From contig CM043942.1 in NCBI GenBank assembly GCA_014529385.2, positions 110,542,141-110,606,140 on the forward strand: a DNA stretch of 64,000 nt. The letters are read 5' to 3'. This document shows, in pieces, positions 54,701 through 61,616 of this stretch (positions within the stretch are counted from its first letter, which is position 1; each line of letters opens with the position of its first letter). The stretch comes from Adiantum capillus-veneris (lineage: Eukaryota; Streptophyta; Polypodiopsida; Polypodiales; Pteridaceae). The notes beneath the pieces were generated by a model that worked only from the letters and a program-made list of their open reading frames with translations, had not been told where the DNA came from and did no database searches. Made by a program: the position numbers and the translations under genes.

Positions 54701-55877
54701 GGGTATCACCATTTGTGTGCCGACTCAAGTTTAAAAGAGTTTCTTTTTTGACTGCTACAAAGTGGTTGTCATGCTTGTAACAACCCATTCTCATCACCTC
54801 TTTTACTCCCATGCATGCCTAGTGTTCCCTTTGGGTTATGCCATGTGAATTCCATCAACCTGATAGTCTTATGAACAAACGGGATGCTGCAAGATGCTGT
54901 CTGCACAATGTCATTTTGTATTAAAAAAATTCCGCATCATGTTCAAAAGCATAAAATCTGGTCTGTTCATCTGGTTGCTACTAATATTGTGATGATAAGC
55001 CTATAATTTTTATCAGTGTCACTGTTCACAAACATTAAAACTGGAATCACCATAATGCAACGGGACCCTCTCAAAAGCCTAGAAAGAGTTTTGTTTTATT
55101 ATCAGGTGTCAAGCGATGGTGGGCATGTTCAAATTGATGGGCTAGATGGGTAAGTTGTATCAGCTCCTCTCAAAGCCGCTTCTAAACCAAATATTATTAA
55201 AGAAAAAAGCTGTGAGCTTTACAGGAATGCTGCAATTTCTACTAATGGGGGCAACTTGCAATTGCAATTACTTGCAAACGCTAAGGAGGTGAGAAAGTCT
55301 TTGGTTATTTTTGTAACACAGGTGTATTTAGTGTACACTGGTGATTTTCTTATCTTATTTTCAGGTGAAAATCAATGCCGGAGCTGGAGAGGTCACTCTT
55401 TTCATGCCTTCAGAAGATCATTCAAAGGTAGAGCGTTTTTTGCACTGGTTATCAATTTGTGTATTTGGGTTGGTCATCATTATTTGATAAGGCAATGAAT
55501 TCAAGTAACCACTGTTGATGTCTAATGCAATATATTGATATACTCTTACTCTTGTCGTATATAGGAAAACACAAGAAAATAAATTGTTGCCCAATCAAGA
55601 GTGATTGGCTTTGTGCAACCATATAACAAACTGCTCTGTTGTTTCTATGGTACTTATGCAGTTTCAGATTGAGCAAGTTCAAGAAGAAGAAGAAAGCTTT
55701 GCTGGAGATCCGACGAATTTAAGCGAGAAAAGTTCAGTAACTCAAGGATCAAAGGAAGATCCTTCAAGTTGTAGGGTCTGCATTTTAGGCTCTGGAAAGT
55801 TGACAACTATCAGGAGAAGCTGGTTAGAATCAGTCCTACAAGCACACTCCTCTTTGAATGCTGATGGAAGAAGTTGA
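32104..55877 (+). CDS. DUF4097/adhesin-type beta-solenoid protein (FAM185A-like), C-terminal nine exons
   Basis: Exons: 32104-32225, 32393-32441, 32579-32640, 35021-35144, 50926-50993 (or its duplicate 51987-52054), 55106-55149, 55225-55288, 55365-55427, 55662-55877. All junctions are GT-AG and every phase agrees, giving 269 residues to a TGA. The protein is a run of about 20-residue repeats with the pattern [V/A]xIxTxGGxLxxxxVxG (VNIVTNGGNLTFG, AFIETNGGSVTAAL, LRTSGGILSV, VNISSGGGCISI, VSSDGGHVQIDGLDG, AISTNGGNLQLQLL). This is the signature of DUF4097 'putative adhesin' right-handed beta-solenoids. The tail (about 75 residues) is acidic, then basic. Eukaryotic relatives of the FAM185A type have no settled function. 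The N-terminal exons are not visible here, and about 100 residues are probably missing. The first listed exon uses a weak donor (ATG|GTTCAA) and is less certain. Confidence 0.85.
33240..33660. other. Unassigned ORF-containing stretch in the intron between exons c and d
   Basis: Overlapping ORFs on both strands (134 codons plus at 33251-33655; 107 codons minus) show no recognised domain. The segment may be decayed transposon DNA. The rest of the intron (32641-35020) shows no gene. Confidence 0.25.
33679..33754. repeat. 76-bp poly-C homopolymer
   Basis: An uninterrupted run of 76 C. The length is unreliable because sequencing and assembly handle such runs badly. Confidence 0.85.
34338..34527 (+). 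repeat. 95-bp tandem duplication in the intron
   Basis: Two copies of a 95-bp unit starting TTAGTTGCACTTTTGAGG lie at about 34338 and 34433 and differ at a handful of positions. Confidence 0.85.
35021..35144 (+). CDS. DUF4097 gene, exon d
   Basis: Acceptor GTATGACAG, donor CAAG|GTAAGG. It encodes ITAALELRTSGGILSVDKAI and GTALQIVSEGGDMKIGSAYG, two solenoid turns. It enters at phase 0 and leaves at phase 1, matching exon c and exon e. Confidence 0.85.
35385..37210 (+). pseudogene. Penelope-like reverse transcriptase ORF
   Basis: The longest open piece is 35850-36428, ending just after motif B with a stop. Upstream (35457-35675) and downstream (36500-37043) pieces in other frames continue the protein. 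Known Penelope RTs have a YxDD-type motif C; here it is FVDI, so the second catalytic Asp is lost. Stops near 36426 and 36493 also interrupt it. After motif C the translation keeps family-like features (LLKQYGYPLKEHIKISHAIF, GFIPICNLFF). It is a dead copy. Confidence 0.75.
37535..37577 (+). ncRNA. Hammerhead ribozyme (type I, minimal stem III)
   Basis: The order is TTACACCA (37535-37542), CTGATGA (37543-37549), stem II GC-TTCATT-GC (37550-37559), GAAA (37560-37563), ACGCGT (37563-37568), T37569, TGGTGTAA (37570-37577). Stem I is 8 perfect pairs. The conserved cores CUGAUGA and GAAA are exact. The cleavage triplet would be GUU, with the cut after 37569. Stem III has only two pairs in the monomer, but ACGCGU is self-complementary, so two molecules could form a 6-bp stem III. 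This is the dimeric arrangement known from retroelement hammerheads. Penelope-like elements are known to carry such ribozymes in their terminal repeats. Confidence 0.85.
37668..39290 (-). pseudogene. Gypsy element F: RNase H and integrase remnant
   Basis: In one minus-strand frame with two stops the order is: RT-associated RNase H (QCDACGSSIGVVLMQDGRVV, then YEKELLAVIHALL; a TGA at 39081-39083 where Trp is usual), integrase HHCC zinc region (GHRGIDATVKAVETFFYWPT, then CVICQKVK), and integrase core (AMDFIFDLPRTQTGNDGIWT; NDRDPQMTSIFWRGIFENMG; HPQTDGQSEEAN), which keeps the DDE residues. After a stop at 37984-37986 the integrase C-terminal domain follows (LLRFEKACLKKRKG, YYGPFQVTEKI). Most of gag, protease and RT are deleted between this and 39300. 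Confidence 0.88.
39291..39661 (-). pseudogene. Family G/F gag N-terminal fragment
   Basis: The minus strand encodes MADKTDNAGEEGSSSQGRQA, then PIVRVNAQ and a stop, then EDAFRTQLVVAVNVFTQL. It parallels the remnant at 30900-31700. It lies between the LTR at 39702 and the deletion joint with RNase H at about 39290. Confidence 0.6.
39702..40640 (-). repeat. Family G 5' LTR of element F
   Basis: It begins TGAAACCGGCCCG on plus, next to the minus-strand primer-like TGGTTCCGTTGGCGGGAC (39684-39701). It matches 27118 and 31720 for most of its length. A minus-strand TATA-like region (TTATGTATAGTGCGG) lies near 40570-40585. The outer edge is approximate. Confidence 0.6.
40641..41100. other. No gene recognised
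   Basis: The stretch lies between the G LTR and the truncated copia D. Its one ORF (40720-40965) has no recognisable domain. Confidence 0.35.
41136..43253 (+). pseudogene. Copia element D: integrase end, RT and RNase H remnant
   Basis: It starts in the integrase C-terminal part (RKPSIDHMHVLGCLAYALVP, KCIFVGYSTESKG), which matches element E at 63796-63947. RT follows: WTIAMQSEYDALIGNDTW, GTKWVYKLKRKPDGEIDRYK, and after a stop and frameshift near 42203 the intact catalytic motif LYVDDLLITG (about 42276-42305). RNase H remnants (SNCEVEYRAVFTSTVECVSL) and the C-terminal SLAYVQTLDDLADLFSKALS close it. There are several stops. It is 5' truncated and has no recognisable LTR. Confidence 0.85.
43254..44026. 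other. Unassigned DNA between copia D and LINE ORF1 fragment
   Basis: It includes a GATGATGAT run near 43395 and short ORFs on both strands without recognised domains. The G-run at 44028-44056 follows. Confidence 0.3.
44027..44349 (-). pseudogene. LINE-type ORF1 (J), C-terminal part beyond element C
   Basis: If C and one copy of its GTAGG duplication are disregarded, the minus-strand frame of 49855-50686 continues open here for roughly 100 codons. It includes a basic patch (KRRKVGNKFVVDVAR) and a proline-rich end that runs into the poly-G/poly-C tract. No further LINE domains follow. Confidence 0.55.
44350..44913 (-). repeat. 3' LTR of element C
   Basis: 564 bp; it begins TGTAGCACAG on plus and ends GCTACA. 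The GTAGG duplication adjoins its left edge. Confidence 0.9.
44935..44951 (-). promoter_or_regulatory. Conserved hairpin before the 3' LTR of C
   Basis: CTCACCG-TCC-CGGTGAG on plus; the same stem as in B with a different loop, and the same distance from the LTR. Confidence 0.5.
45040..45445 (-). pseudogene. Cargo segment of element C, unidentified
   Basis: It occupies the slot where B holds its PABP fragment but is unrelated to it. The minus-strand frame 45308-45069 reads MLLGLMVIPPFEKSVLQKVW and further FLSLWLGQIKMHWNQTELI. Upstream in the same frame a stop interrupts. I do not recognise the donor gene. The pattern fits a captured fragment but does not prove it. Confidence 0.35.
45452..48911 (-). 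pseudogene. Gag-protease polyprotein of element C
   Basis: Gag starts at 48911 (MTHTRRSVES). Capsid (FKGLSSEDADDHARRF) runs to a stop at 48357. The frame resumes at 48289 with FIATATRIEGARKLF and CCHC knuckles (CSSCRSPRHPPQEC, CHFCEKSGHEDKDC). A TAA at about 47531 sits where B has a Tyr codon in the next knuckle. Protease (47353-46577) keeps the catalytic motif IVDSGSGINLMPEF, then a TAG splits it from LIGRPWLRHTKALHDWGNDA. The C-terminus has MNSILFIVVLLMVAALCSIS and a proline-rich tail to 45452. At least three stops make it inactive, although its protease active site is better kept than B's. Confidence 0.85.
45464..45945 (-). repeat. GGGGCGAG-type tract of element C
   Basis: On plus, about 480 bp of GGGTAGGGGCGAGxGGGG units; the minus strand encodes proline-rich repeats (RPYPPPLAPTQPPLAP). 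It is the counterpart of the tract in B. Dense G-runs would allow G-quadruplexes. Confidence 0.85.
48912..49293 (-). other. Leader of element C
   Basis: It contains CTAGACCAGG and GGACCAGGGACGAG repeats matching the leader of B. The candidate primer site TGGCGATCACGGTGGGAC lies near 49263-49280 (minus). Confidence 0.6.
49294..49854 (-). repeat. 5' LTR of element C
   Basis: 561 bp, nearly identical to 44350-44913. Its outer end reads GCTACTACA, a small change from GCTACA. Confidence 0.9.
49855..50686 (-). pseudogene. LINE-type ORF1 (J) with DUF4283-like domain, split by element C
   Basis: The frame is open from 50686; the likely start is the ATG ending at 50593 (MEDSAPPQMDTIEAPSSDSA). The segment ATFVICKIIGTRPSKGEVCD, then GYYQLEFETSEMASKVIGMS and PILVCFLGLRRVYLPLLSRI with GSAIGTVLEAP follows the DUF4283 pattern found in ORF1-like proteins of plant L1 LINEs. 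The usual zinc knuckle is not evident. Upstream on the minus strand is a C-rich stretch ending in a poly-C run at 50779-50792. C interrupts it without other damage. ORF2 is absent. Confidence 0.6.
50926..50993 (+). CDS. DUF4097 gene, exon e, first copy
   Basis: Acceptor AATTTTTAG, donor CGT|GTAAGT, 68 nt. It encodes DVNISSGGGCISIKHLQAQE and MAR, entering at phase 1 and leaving at phase 0. It follows the 15.8-kb intron filled by transposons. Confidence 0.8.
51987..52054 (+). CDS. DUF4097 gene, exon e, duplicate copy
   Basis: Identical to 50926-50993, including both splice sites. Since 68 is not a multiple of three, using both copies would shift the frame and meet a TAA within the second copy. 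Only one copy can be used per productive transcript. Confidence 0.75.
52914..55105 (+). other. Intron of DUF4097 gene, no gene seen
   Basis: Overlapping ORFs at 52922-53785 on both strands reflect a G/A-rich stretch without recognised domains. The remainder is AT-richer and non-coding. Confidence 0.4.
55106..55877 (+). CDS. DUF4097 gene, exons f-i and stop
   Basis: Exon f 55106-55149 (VSSDGGHVQIDGLD), g 55225-55288 (GNAAISTNGGNLQLQLLANA), h 55365-55427 (VKINAGAGEVTLFMPSEDHS), i 55662-55877 (FQIEQVQEEEESFAGDPTNL onward). Introns are short (75, 76 and 234 bp), in contrast to the giant one upstream. Exon i has two in-frame acceptors six bases apart (GCAG and TTTCAG), which would add or skip Phe-Gln. 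The tail ends SLNADGRS and a TGA. Confidence 0.9.
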
Positions 55878-56174
55878 ATGTGGAACAAAGGTTGGGCCAT
55901 GAAGCTATTTGGATTAGAGTAATAAAGGACATTTACAGCATGGCTATTGGCAGAGAGCATGCTGATCCATTTGCTCACACAAAATTTGTTCTTTTGGAGC
56001 AAAACTCCCTAGTCAAGAGATGCAGAAGCATTGCCCTAAGTTTCAAATTAATGGAGAAAACTGAGATTTGTACAAAAAAGGAAGGTATTTCTTACAATAC
56101 GTATCTGTACATCCCAACTCTTGACTGGAAAATTTCAGATCCAGACTCCAATGAACTAATACCTGGAATTTCCA
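55878..56174 (+). other. 3' flank / probable 3' UTR of the DUF4097 gene
   Basis: No coding domain is seen. An AATAAAG at 55919-55925 could be a poly(A) signal about 45 nt after the stop. Confidence 0.4.
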
Positions 56175-56304
56175 TTTCAACCCTTTTTTTAATTTTTTGA
56201 GGTGCAATTGAAATTTGAAGGATGCCGCTAGGTATCGAACCTGGGTCTTTACGCACCCACATATCCATCTTAACCACTAGGTTACGATCGTTGGCTTTCA
56301 ACCC
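56175..56304 (-). mobile_element. tRNA-derived SINE with 9-bp target-site duplication
   Basis: TTTCAACCC flanks the insert on both sides (56175-56183 and 56296-56304). On the minus strand the 112-bp body has an A-box-like TAGTGGTTAAGATGG, a B box GGTTCGATACC, and an A-rich tail (AAAAAATTAAAAAAAG). The head looks tRNA-like but folding into a full cloverleaf was not tested. It lies just after the DUF4097 gene in the opposite orientation. Confidence 0.85.
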
Positions 56305-57540
56305 TGTTATTCACCTAGATAGGCCAGAAGAATCAATCTCCTGTAGGGATGATTGATGAGGTCTACTTCTTTATGTTTGATTTTATGTCACACTTTCTTT
56401 TGATCTTCTTGCTGTCAGAAGATTCACACACTATGAAGTATATATTGCATCTAAAGTAGACACCTCATTTTTCTTCTCAGCTAGGTAGTAATTACATTAG
56501 AAGGTGACCTTGTATAACTATGTAACATTAAAGCCAGAGCTTGCTATTGAGTTGGTACGACTTGTGGGAGGGCAGGGTTCTATTTTTACGTTGTGTTGGC
56601 CTGATTATTTGCGTGTGATGAAGTATGCAGCCATGGAAGAGCTTAAAAGAACATCAGCATTAACAAAGGCAAAATCACGGAAGTACGACCTCTAAAAGGT
56701 ATTGTTTTTAGTACAATTATGATCAAGCCCTGGCCATCACCTAAGCTAGAAACGTATCTAGGAGGCGGCCATCAGTTGGATAGTGCCCTCAATACCGAAA
56801 GAAGCTTTCTTATGCTACAAGCTACATGCCTTGCAAGGGTTCTAGGCAAGTAGCACTTACAAAAGGCATGCTGTTTGCAGGAAGGAGTCAAGATGCCACT
56901 CGTTATGTGTAGCTGTTTAGAACAAATGTTTGCACTTATTTTGGCTTTCTAAAACACGCTTAGTGAAGAAGGGAATTAGGTGTACATTTGAATAATCAAT
57001 AATGTAGCCATACATGAAGCCTTGAAATCCTCTTTGTTTGTTTTTTTGGAAATAGGTCCCTTCATTTTAGAGCCTCACATGACTTCCATTTCCGTTTTAT
57101 GTTTTAGAATGTCAATGTGAGTCCTCGCCTCGTCGTTAATTGTCAATGTTGTTCTTGTTGGTTGCATCAAATAAAGAATTTTGATCTGTACGTTCAGACA
57201 CCGATATTCACTATGCTCATGTTGGCACTAATGAAAACATTGTTGGTCATGGTTGTTTTAGGTTGATAGCGAAGAAATCTTGCGGTCGCGTAGGCACTGA
57301 ATATGGTGGTGAAATTCCCAATGCGACAAGATACTGATTCAGTAAAATTGGTTGATACAATATCAAACTCATGGCACATCTCTCCAAAGGAAACAATTGT
57401 TTGCAGGTGCTTGTTGATTAACTGAAATCCTTGCTGCTAATGAAAAATATGTGATTGCTATTCAGATTGGCCTTCTACTTTAAGCTGGTAAAATCTTACT
57501 CATTCCAAAATGTATCAATGATCCTTTCAATGCGGAATCA
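56305..57540. other. No gene recognised; one unassigned ORF
   Basis: The ORF 56504-56695 (plus) ends EELKRTSALTKAKSRKYDL and has an exon-like composition with a possible acceptor (TTACATTAG) just upstream. I do not recognise it and no partner exon was found. The rest shows nothing. Confidence 0.3.
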
Positions 57541-58113
57541 GTGGATTGATGATCAATTACCAGCATTGGCATGAGCTGCCAAGAGGTATGTATGTTTTTT
57601 CTCTCTGCCGTTTCCATTGCTTATTCAGAGAGGGTTTCGGTCCTTTCTCTAGGGTCATGAGTTATGAGGATCAGAGATGTCTTGGGCTATATCTACTTGA
57701 GTTACATAGATATAGAGACACTTTATTGGGGAGAGCTAGAGAGAGATAGTCCCAAAGACAGATTACAGATTTCTTTTCACTAGATATGGGACAGCTAGAG
57801 GAGCAGCCATCACTACAGAGCTCGGTCCACACTCAATCGACTGCTACCGGCACTCTCATCGACCGAGCATTGGAGCTACGGAGGCCACGATTGAGGAGAG
57901 GGGCTACACAACCTCGACGGAGACTACACCAGAGGATTCAAGTCGTAGTCTCTCGACATCCAGAGTGCAGATGAGGATGGATTCTAGTAGTAGTAGTATT
58001 TTTGGTCTAGTCTTTTTGTACCTAGACGTGGTATCGGATTCACAATTTTGTAACAGTTTGGTCTCATAGGTCATTTTGGCCTTTTGAAGACGTCAATATA
58101 ACATTTCATTTCA

Positions 58114-58116
<3 letters not shown>
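57541..58116 (+). other. Unassigned ORF-like stretch
   Basis: Frames 57546-57749 and 57786-57974 have no recognised domain. The latter, rich in Arg (RRPRLRRGATQPRRRLHQRI), ends with a stop. It may be the 3' end of a decayed element. Confidence 0.25.

Positions 58117-58147
<31 letters not shown>
58117..58147. repeat. (CT)n microsatellite
   Basis: About 15 uninterrupted CT units. Confidence 0.9.
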
Positions 58148-58149
<2 letters not shown>

Positions 58150-58152
<3 letters not shown>

Positions 58153-58402
58153 AAATAGATCTTCAAGGTCTCTTGTGATTGGTCCTAGGACGCTAAAATG
58201 TCTCTTCTCTTGTGTGTCTGTGTGAGGGAGAGAATAAGAAGAGGAAACCGGACTATCTTTTCCATCACTCAAGTGTGGTAGGTTGGTTATCCCAGTTCCT
58301 TCTTGAATAATAGGTCTTGAGTTCGACTCTTAGGATAGATCTTTGAGATCTCTTGGGATTGTTTCTACGAAATTAAAACTTCTCTTCTCTCATTTTGTAG
58401 CA
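58150..58402 (+). repeat. Repeated segment with a tRNA-like B box, possible second SINE
   Basis: ATAGATCTT...TCTCTTGTGATTGGTCCTAG (58156 on) and ATAGATCTTTGAGATCTCTTGGG (58338 on) are related and each is followed by TCTCTTCTCT. Between them GTGGTAGGTTGG and GAGTTCGACTC resemble the two internal promoter boxes of tRNA genes. No target-site duplication was found. Confidence 0.35.
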
Positions 58403-59050
58403 TGTCATTCTTTACCAACTCATGATATGTCTTGGATGTATTTTCATGAAAGGGGTTTTTGTTTAGACATCTAAAAATCATTGGTTTTTTTTAAAAAATT
58501 TACAAAGTCCCTTATAGCCACAAAAGTAGCTTTTGTTTTTACAAGAGTACGCCAATCACCCTATCACAATTTTACGGAAGTGTTTTTATGCCTTGGCTAC
58601 TGTGAGCTCTAATAAATGTCATAATTGATTCACATGTAAAACAACATCAAATGAAAATGGAAGGAGTTCTTGCAAGACTGAAACAAAGTATAATCTTTAA
58701 AGTGGCATACTAAACAATGACATGTTTGACTATTAAATCACGTGGATATACCTTTGGACTTTGCTTGCTTTCATTAGGAAACATTTGGTCTCTACTTTGG
58801 GCCTTTAAATTAATTCGAGAGAGATAACAACAATTGACCAATAGAACTATGCCAAAAATGATTTTTTTAAAAAGATTTTCTTTCTTTCTTCTACTTTTAA
58901 TAAAATGGAAGACCTTGGTATCTATAACCCTTCCTTCACACATCAAAACAAGATAATCTACTTGCTTATGGAAATTGATGGAGTTCTTCCATAAAACTAA
59001 AGGAATTTCAACTTATGGATACACTTATTAGAAGTTTCCTATAAAACTGC
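58403..59050. other. No gene recognised
   Basis: AT-rich DNA. 58975-59050 is a diverged copy of the palindrome arm that follows. Confidence 0.4.
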
Positions 59051-59305
59051 ATGATGTCCTTGGGCCATCGCCATGCATTCCAAGGACAGGTATTGGAGTT
59101 CTTCTATAATTAAAACTCATGAATACACTTCTATAGGATTAGAAGTTTCCTATAAAACTGCAAGGACATGCATTCCAAGGACATGCAATTTTATAGGAAA
59201 CTTCTAATCCTATAAAAGTGTATTCATGAGTTAAAACTCCTTTACTATTATGGAAGAACTCCAATACCTGTCCTTGGAATGCATGGCCGTGGCCCAAGGA
59301 CATGC
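59051..59305. repeat. Imperfect palindrome (fold-back repeat)
   Basis: The left arm (about 59051-59162) and the inverse right arm (about 59183-59305) share CATTCCAAGGACAGGTATTG, CTCATGAATACACTT and TAGGATTAGAAGTTTCCTAT. The arms differ by a roughly 10-bp gap and a few bases. Further arm copies lie at 58975-59050 and 60178-60230. It could be a fold-back MITE or an inverted duplication of a local repeat. Confidence 0.8.
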
Positions 59306-59329
59306 ATTTTCTTAAACCACAAACCAAGG

Positions 59330-60110
59330 AAGTATACCACACCTTGATGGACTCGTCGGATTGGTTTTCCCCTTTGAACAAGCAGTGGGGTAAGTATTGG
59401 CCAGGTTTTGATTGTGAAGAGCATTTGGAGCCCACAATGGCCACATGGGATGAATATCCTTTTGTGGAAGGTGCTTTGGGGAGCCTTGCCGATTGGCGTG
59501 AAGGTTCTTGCAAGAGGGATTTGTCCATATAGATGCTCGCAATATAGAGCGGCTAGTGAGGTCCTCCCTCACTTATTCAAGGAGTGGCTTGGTAGGGAAG
59601 ATATGCAAATGTGGAAGATAGGTTTCTTCAAGATCTCTTGATGGGTTGGAAGGCGATGAAAAGCCAACGTTGCTAATCTGCATGGAAATTGTTACATGAT
59701 GCTACTTTAAGCATGTGTGGAAGGTCATGAACGCTCCGGTATTCGAAAACGCCTTGGGAACAGCTAGCTTTATGAATATTATCCAAGAAAGCAGGGAGGC
59801 AATTGTCGCCATTGGGAAATGGAAGAACTTTGAAGAGTGGAATTGGGCAATTGGCACCCAATGGCTGACTTGCACATTTGAGCGGTTTGGGTCTTGCTCA
59901 TGTTAAGATGTGCTCCATAGGTAGCCAGTCTTTGGTCTCGTAGCCTTGTGTTTGTGTGTGGTGGCTCCCCTCTCAGCCGATGTATCGCGAATGGTTTTGT
60001 GGTGTTTGAGAGACGCCATGGCCCGGTATGAGCATGGCTTCGATTTGTAAATCTTTGTGATTATTTTAATATACACTCACCATTGTGAGATTTGCAAAAG
60101 AAAAAAAAAG
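59330..60110 (+). pseudogene. 5'-truncated LINE end with zf-RVT domain and poly(A) tail
   Basis: 59408-59641 encodes LLWKVLWGALPIGVKVLARG, then CPYRC and LPHLFKEWL, the pattern of the zf-RVT zinc-binding domain at the C-terminus of plant L1 ORF2. Frameshifted remnants continue to about 59905. A non-coding 3' part ends in an A-rich tail (60097-60110). No RT or endonuclease is present; 5' truncation is typical of LINE insertions. Confidence 0.7.
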
Positions 60111-60300
60111 TTCCCTATAAAAGATGTATTTTGTGTAACTACAACTTTCCTTCTTGTCTCTCATTAGTTAGGGGTTCTTCCATAAAAGTAAAGGAATTTT
60201 AACTCATGAATACACTTTTATAGAATTATACGCTCCCTATTAAACATATATTTTTTGTAACTACAGCCCTGCTTCTTGTCTGTCATTGTAAGTTCTGATG
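60111..60300 (+). repeat. Diverged tandem repeat with a palindrome arm
   Basis: TCCCTATAAAAGATGTATTTTG...CTTCTTGTCTCTCATT (60113-60175) recurs as TCCCTATTAAACATATATTTTTTG...CTTCTTGTCTGTCATT (60229-60289), with an arm copy of the 59051-59305 palindrome between them. Confidence 0.7.
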
Positions 60301-60874
60301 TCATTGTAAGTTCTTCAGAACTTACAAAAGTAGAATTCCAATGCCTTTTTTGATTCATGGTAAAATTTGGTGCAATTGATAATGGGAGTGTGGAGCACTG
60401 GACATGTGAGGCTATCTCTGATGAATTGTCAAATAGATTGGCTTTAGGAATGACCTATGCTAACAATTCCCCCATTCAACTTACATGAAGAAGTGGGAAG
60501 TTACTCAAGAAATCAGGCATCAACATGTAAAATGAGGTCTTTTTTTTTTTTTTTTTGGAGACATTCAATGGTGGTCAACGTGGCTTAGAGGGAATATTGC
60601 ATGGAAGGTTGAGCAAAAGCCAACATGGCTTAGAGGAAATGTATCAAATGGCTCAGTGGTTATAAAGCACATGACCTTGAAATGGACCATACATTCCCCC
60701 CTCCCAACCAATAGAGTGATGGTTACCCCCTTCAAGTAGACAGAAGTAAGCACCCTAGGAATGAAGTGTTTATTAGGACTCCAATGCATAGAGTGTTCCA
60801 ACCACATATCAAGCCAGAGTGGGAAATCTCTTTAGGTTAGTCGTGCTATGTCAATGACTATTTAACACTAGACA
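60301..60874. other. No gene recognised; poly-T tract
   Basis: 18 T at 60541-60558. The short ORFs lack recognisable domains. Confidence 0.4.
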
Positions 60875-61253
60875 TGTAATGACCACAAAACTGGCTGAAG
60901 CCACAAAAATGGCTCAGATCAGGATTCTAGTAAATGAGACATAATTTTTGTATATGACATTAAAGCCTCATGAAACTTCTTACATATGGACTTATGATAT
61001 AAAACAAGTTTTCAAATACACAATTTGTTACCATATACATGTGGTAGTGATGCGTGTGAACACATTAGGACTGCCGGGGCATTTTTTTCCCTCTTTAGGA
61101 GGTTTTTCCCCCCGTGCATTGTATATACGCCCATCACTCTAGGGCTATCTATCTTTCAATTGCACACTAAGTAACACACTCTCTATTGTGTGCCTTGAGC
61201 TTCCTCCGTCTTCTCCAAGCTGTGTGCGTTTCTCTGCAACCCTAATTCCAACA
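60875..61253 (+). repeat. 5' LTR of copia element E
   Basis: TGTAATGACC...TTCCAACA, 379 bp. The right edge is fixed by the primer site two bases later; the left edge rests on the TG terminus. A TATA-like TGTATATACG lies near 61120, about 130 bp before the LTR end. Confidence 0.7.
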
Positions 61254-61255
61254 AT

Positions 61256-61267
61256 TGGTATTAGAGC
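61256..61267 (+). promoter_or_regulatory. Primer binding site of copia element E
   Basis: TGGTATTAGAGC, the initiator tRNA-Met type with one C-to-T change relative to A, N and Z. Confidence 0.8.
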
Positions 61268-61616
61268 AGGTTGCGTCCTCTCGGGCTTAGTCGCCAGCTG
61301 CTCCAGCACACGCCTGCTCATTGTCTTTGATTTCAGTGAGCTTTGGCGAGCCTTCATAGGTCGACAAAAATTTCAGGAGATCTTGTAGAGTTTAGTCTGC
61401 TTAGATTTCTGATTCGGGCTCATTTCGGCCTCCGTTTTCACTACAGGCAAGCCTGCACAGGCAATTTCGTCATTTTGTGCAAAATTTTTGTCAGTGTCAT
61501 TTTCTGCATAACAGGTGCCTTACAGTCTTCTACGGTTTGTGTTATATAGCACGTGTTGTTTCCGCTTCGTTTCTCCTATTTTCAGGCAGTTTTTCACATC
61601 AGGTGCAACATTCACC

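Noticed and set aside
56215-56290. Functional tRNA gene
   Set aside because: Boxes A and B are present, but the segment is inside a 9-bp target-site duplication with an A-rich tail, so a SINE explains it better.
56504-56695. Additional 3' exon of the DUF4097 gene
   Set aside because: The gene already ends at a stop at 55877 and a SINE intervenes; no compatible donor was found.
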